43,847 nt of DNA from assembly GCF_900187995.1 (NCBI RefSeq), contig NZ_FZNZ01000029.1:1-43847 (forward strand), in the 5' to 3' direction. The DNA comes from Prevotella jejuni (lineage in GTDB: Bacteria > Bacteroidota > Bacteroidia > Bacteroidales > Bacteroidaceae). The translations under genes and the position numbers were made by a program. The notes beneath the pieces are model-generated. The model made no database searches and was not told where the DNA came from. It worked only from the letters and a program-made list of their open reading frames with translations. Positions 42,901 to 43,847 of the stretch are shown here, in pieces; the first letter of the stretch is position 1; every line of letters starts with the position of its first letter.

Positions 42901-42968
42901 AAATAAAAATGCGGAACCTGTCGTCGCACCTCCAGGGAAGAGAAGTTTCTTGCGATGACATGCCCCGC
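42901..42968 (-). terminator. terminator-like hairpin between the 29-residue gene and rng
   Basis: On the minus strand an arm at 42968-42951 (beginning GCGGGGCATGTCATCGCA) pairs with 42928-42911 (TGCGACGACAGGTTCCGC), with internal mismatches, around a 22-base loop, then ATTTTTATTT. It could end the HU transcript or moderate read-through into rng. Confidence 0.65.
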
Positions 42969-43011
42969 CATATAAATGAAAGTCAGTTATAGAGTCTTTC
43001 AGCCTTGGGGC

Positions 43012-43101
43012 TTACTTGCTCTTATGTCTGTTCTTTCTTAGTCTCTTTTTACGCTTGTGCGTAGCCATCTTGTGTCCCTTTTTCTTCTTTCCGTTTGGCA
43101 T
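43012..43101 (-). CDS. 29-residue basic protein, COX24/AURKAIP1-like
   Basis: The frame encodes MPNGKKKKGHKMATHKRKKR, then LRKNRHKSK, with 16 Lys or Arg in 29 residues. The KMxTHKRKKRLRKNRHK core matches the C-terminal COX24/AURKAIP1 (mS38-type) motif of mitochondrial ribosomal proteins. Bacteroidetes are known to carry such short proteins next to HU and ribonuclease G genes. A ribosome-bound role is likely but not shown here. It starts 42 bases after the HU stop and is followed by a terminator-like hairpin. Confidence 0.8.
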   Translation of the reverse strand: MPNGKKKKGHKMATHKRKKRLRKNRHKSK

Positions 43102-43143
43102 AGCTTTAATTGTTTTTAATTGTTATTTATATGTATGTTTGAT

Positions 43144-43422
43144 TTATTTCTTCATATCCTCGATGAAGGTCTTTGCTGGCTTGAAGCTTGGGAAATCGTG
43201 AGCTGGGATAGTGATAGTCGTGTTCTTTGAGATGTTACGAGCAGTCTTTTCAGCACGGTGCTTAACGATAAAGCTACCGAAACCACGTAAATATACATTT
43301 TCTTTCTTCTCCAACAAACTGTCTTTAATGGTCTCCATAAAAGACTCAACCACAGCTGATACGTCTTTCTTGGCAATGCCAGTAGACGTTGCTATCTCAT
43401 TGATGATATCTGCTTTCGTCAT
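43144..43422 (-). CDS. HU-type DNA-binding protein
   Basis: A 92-residue DNABII family protein that bends DNA and shapes the nucleoid. The N-terminal helices (MTKADIINEIATSTGIAKKD) and the central NVYLRGFGSFIVKHRAEKTARN, with the beta-arm lead-in ITIPAHDFPSFKPAKTF, match HU. It has a -7 box TATCTTTG at 43485-43478 with a 55-base leader. It heads the run of minus-strand genes that includes the 29-residue protein and perhaps rng. Confidence 0.93.
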   Translation of the reverse strand: MTKADIINEIATSTGIAKKDVSAVVESFMETIKDSLLEKKENVYLRGFGSFIVKHRAEKTARNISKNTTITIPAHDFPSFKPAKTFIEDMKK

Positions 43423-43847
43423 TTCGTTTTGTTCTTTAATGATGTTTTATTTCTTACTTTCTCATTATAACGGAGTGCAAAGATACTCATTTTCAGCTTA
43501 ATAGAGAAATATTTTTGTGTCTTTTTTGTAAAATATCTCGGTATTTAGCTGAAACTCTAATGTTTTTCGTACCTTTGCGACAGTATAAGTTGTATTTCAG
43601 ACTGACCTGAAGCATTGGATTTAATGGTGTTGTAAGGGGTTTAATAGTTTGGAGGCTTATTTGGTGACAAGTCTTTATAAGGGGATAGTTCATAGAATAA
43701 TGACAATGAAAGAAGAAAGGGCAAACACGAACGGAAACACTTGAACAATAATAACTTATGCACTTTTCTGCATTTTGTGATATGGCAAGATTGAGCGAAA
43801 AACGGCAATAGTTCCGTTACCAACTCGTAACCCATAGGGTACAAAGC
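43423..43847. other. upstream region of HU with a divergent promoter
   Basis: Holds the HU promoter (minus, TATCTTTG at 43485-43478) and a plus-strand box TACCTTTG at 43570-43577 that points out of the window. No credible gene follows before the end; only frames of 14-17 codons are seen. The plus-strand gene probably starts beyond 43847. Confidence 0.5.

Overview
The window looks like a chromosome segment of a Bacteroidales bacterium, most likely an oral-type Prevotella. The main clues are repeated Bacteroidetes -7 boxes (TAnnTTTG, sometimes with a TTTG -33 box 19-20 bases upstream), weak or absent Shine-Dalgarno sequences, a moderately AT-rich base composition, and several families typical of the order: DUF3160 with YARHG, DUF5686, DUF4153, the short basic COX24-like protein next to HU and ribonuclease G, and an M6 protease with a short GIYI-type C-terminal tail. 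I see no rRNA, tRNA, insertion sequence, integrase or CRISPR array. Genus and families are inferred by recognition, not by a search.

Layout. 1-675: gene-free, with palindromic repeats. 676-3344 (minus): flavodoxin/ferredoxin protein and secreted M6 protease, divergent from comEC-truA-DMT exporter (3480-6723). 6898-7782: dapA behind a 100-base leader. 7783-8727: a candidate minus-strand small RNA and a 44-bp tandem repeat array. 8728-10129 (minus): recF and a DUF721 gene, divergent from a TPR membrane protein and ribH (10429-11586). 11587-12623: gene-free with an interspersed repeat. 12624-14024 (minus): radA, divergent from a substrate-binding lipoprotein, a large TPR protein and an AlkD-like protein (14088-17910). 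18280-18756: two tiny genes absent from a long-ORF view. 18927-23955 (minus): an acidic-tailed protein and an envelope operon of FG-GAP-like, YARHG-DUF3160 and CapA proteins. 23956-25219: a strong candidate small RNA and a second interspersed repeat. 25220-30198: inositol-lipid operon. 30312-35307: DUF5686, crcB and DUF4153 envelope genes. 35337-37960: a decayed copy of the fabD promoter and first codons, a PD-(D/E)XK nuclease gene, then intact fabD. 38053-40218: GH13 enzyme and AlaX-like editing protein. 40219-41253: third interspersed repeat. 41254-43422 (minus): HU, a 29-residue basic protein and ribonuclease G.

The best functional unit is the operon at 25220-30198. It joins myo-inositol-3-phosphate synthase, a CDP-alcohol phosphotransferase and a HAD phosphatase with a two-domain protein. 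That protein has a nucleotidyltransferase half and an ATP-grasp half whose last motif resembles inositol-phosphate kinases of the ITPK family. The first three match the logic of phosphatidylinositol synthesis known from Bacteroides; the role of the fusion is open.

The best evolutionary signal is the 118-bp duplication of the fabD promoter and first codons on both sides of the nuclease gene, which dates that gene as an insertion. The best non-coding signals are two promoter-to-terminator units without reading frames (about 350 and 260 bases), three related 270-bp interspersed elements, and the 44-bp repeat array.
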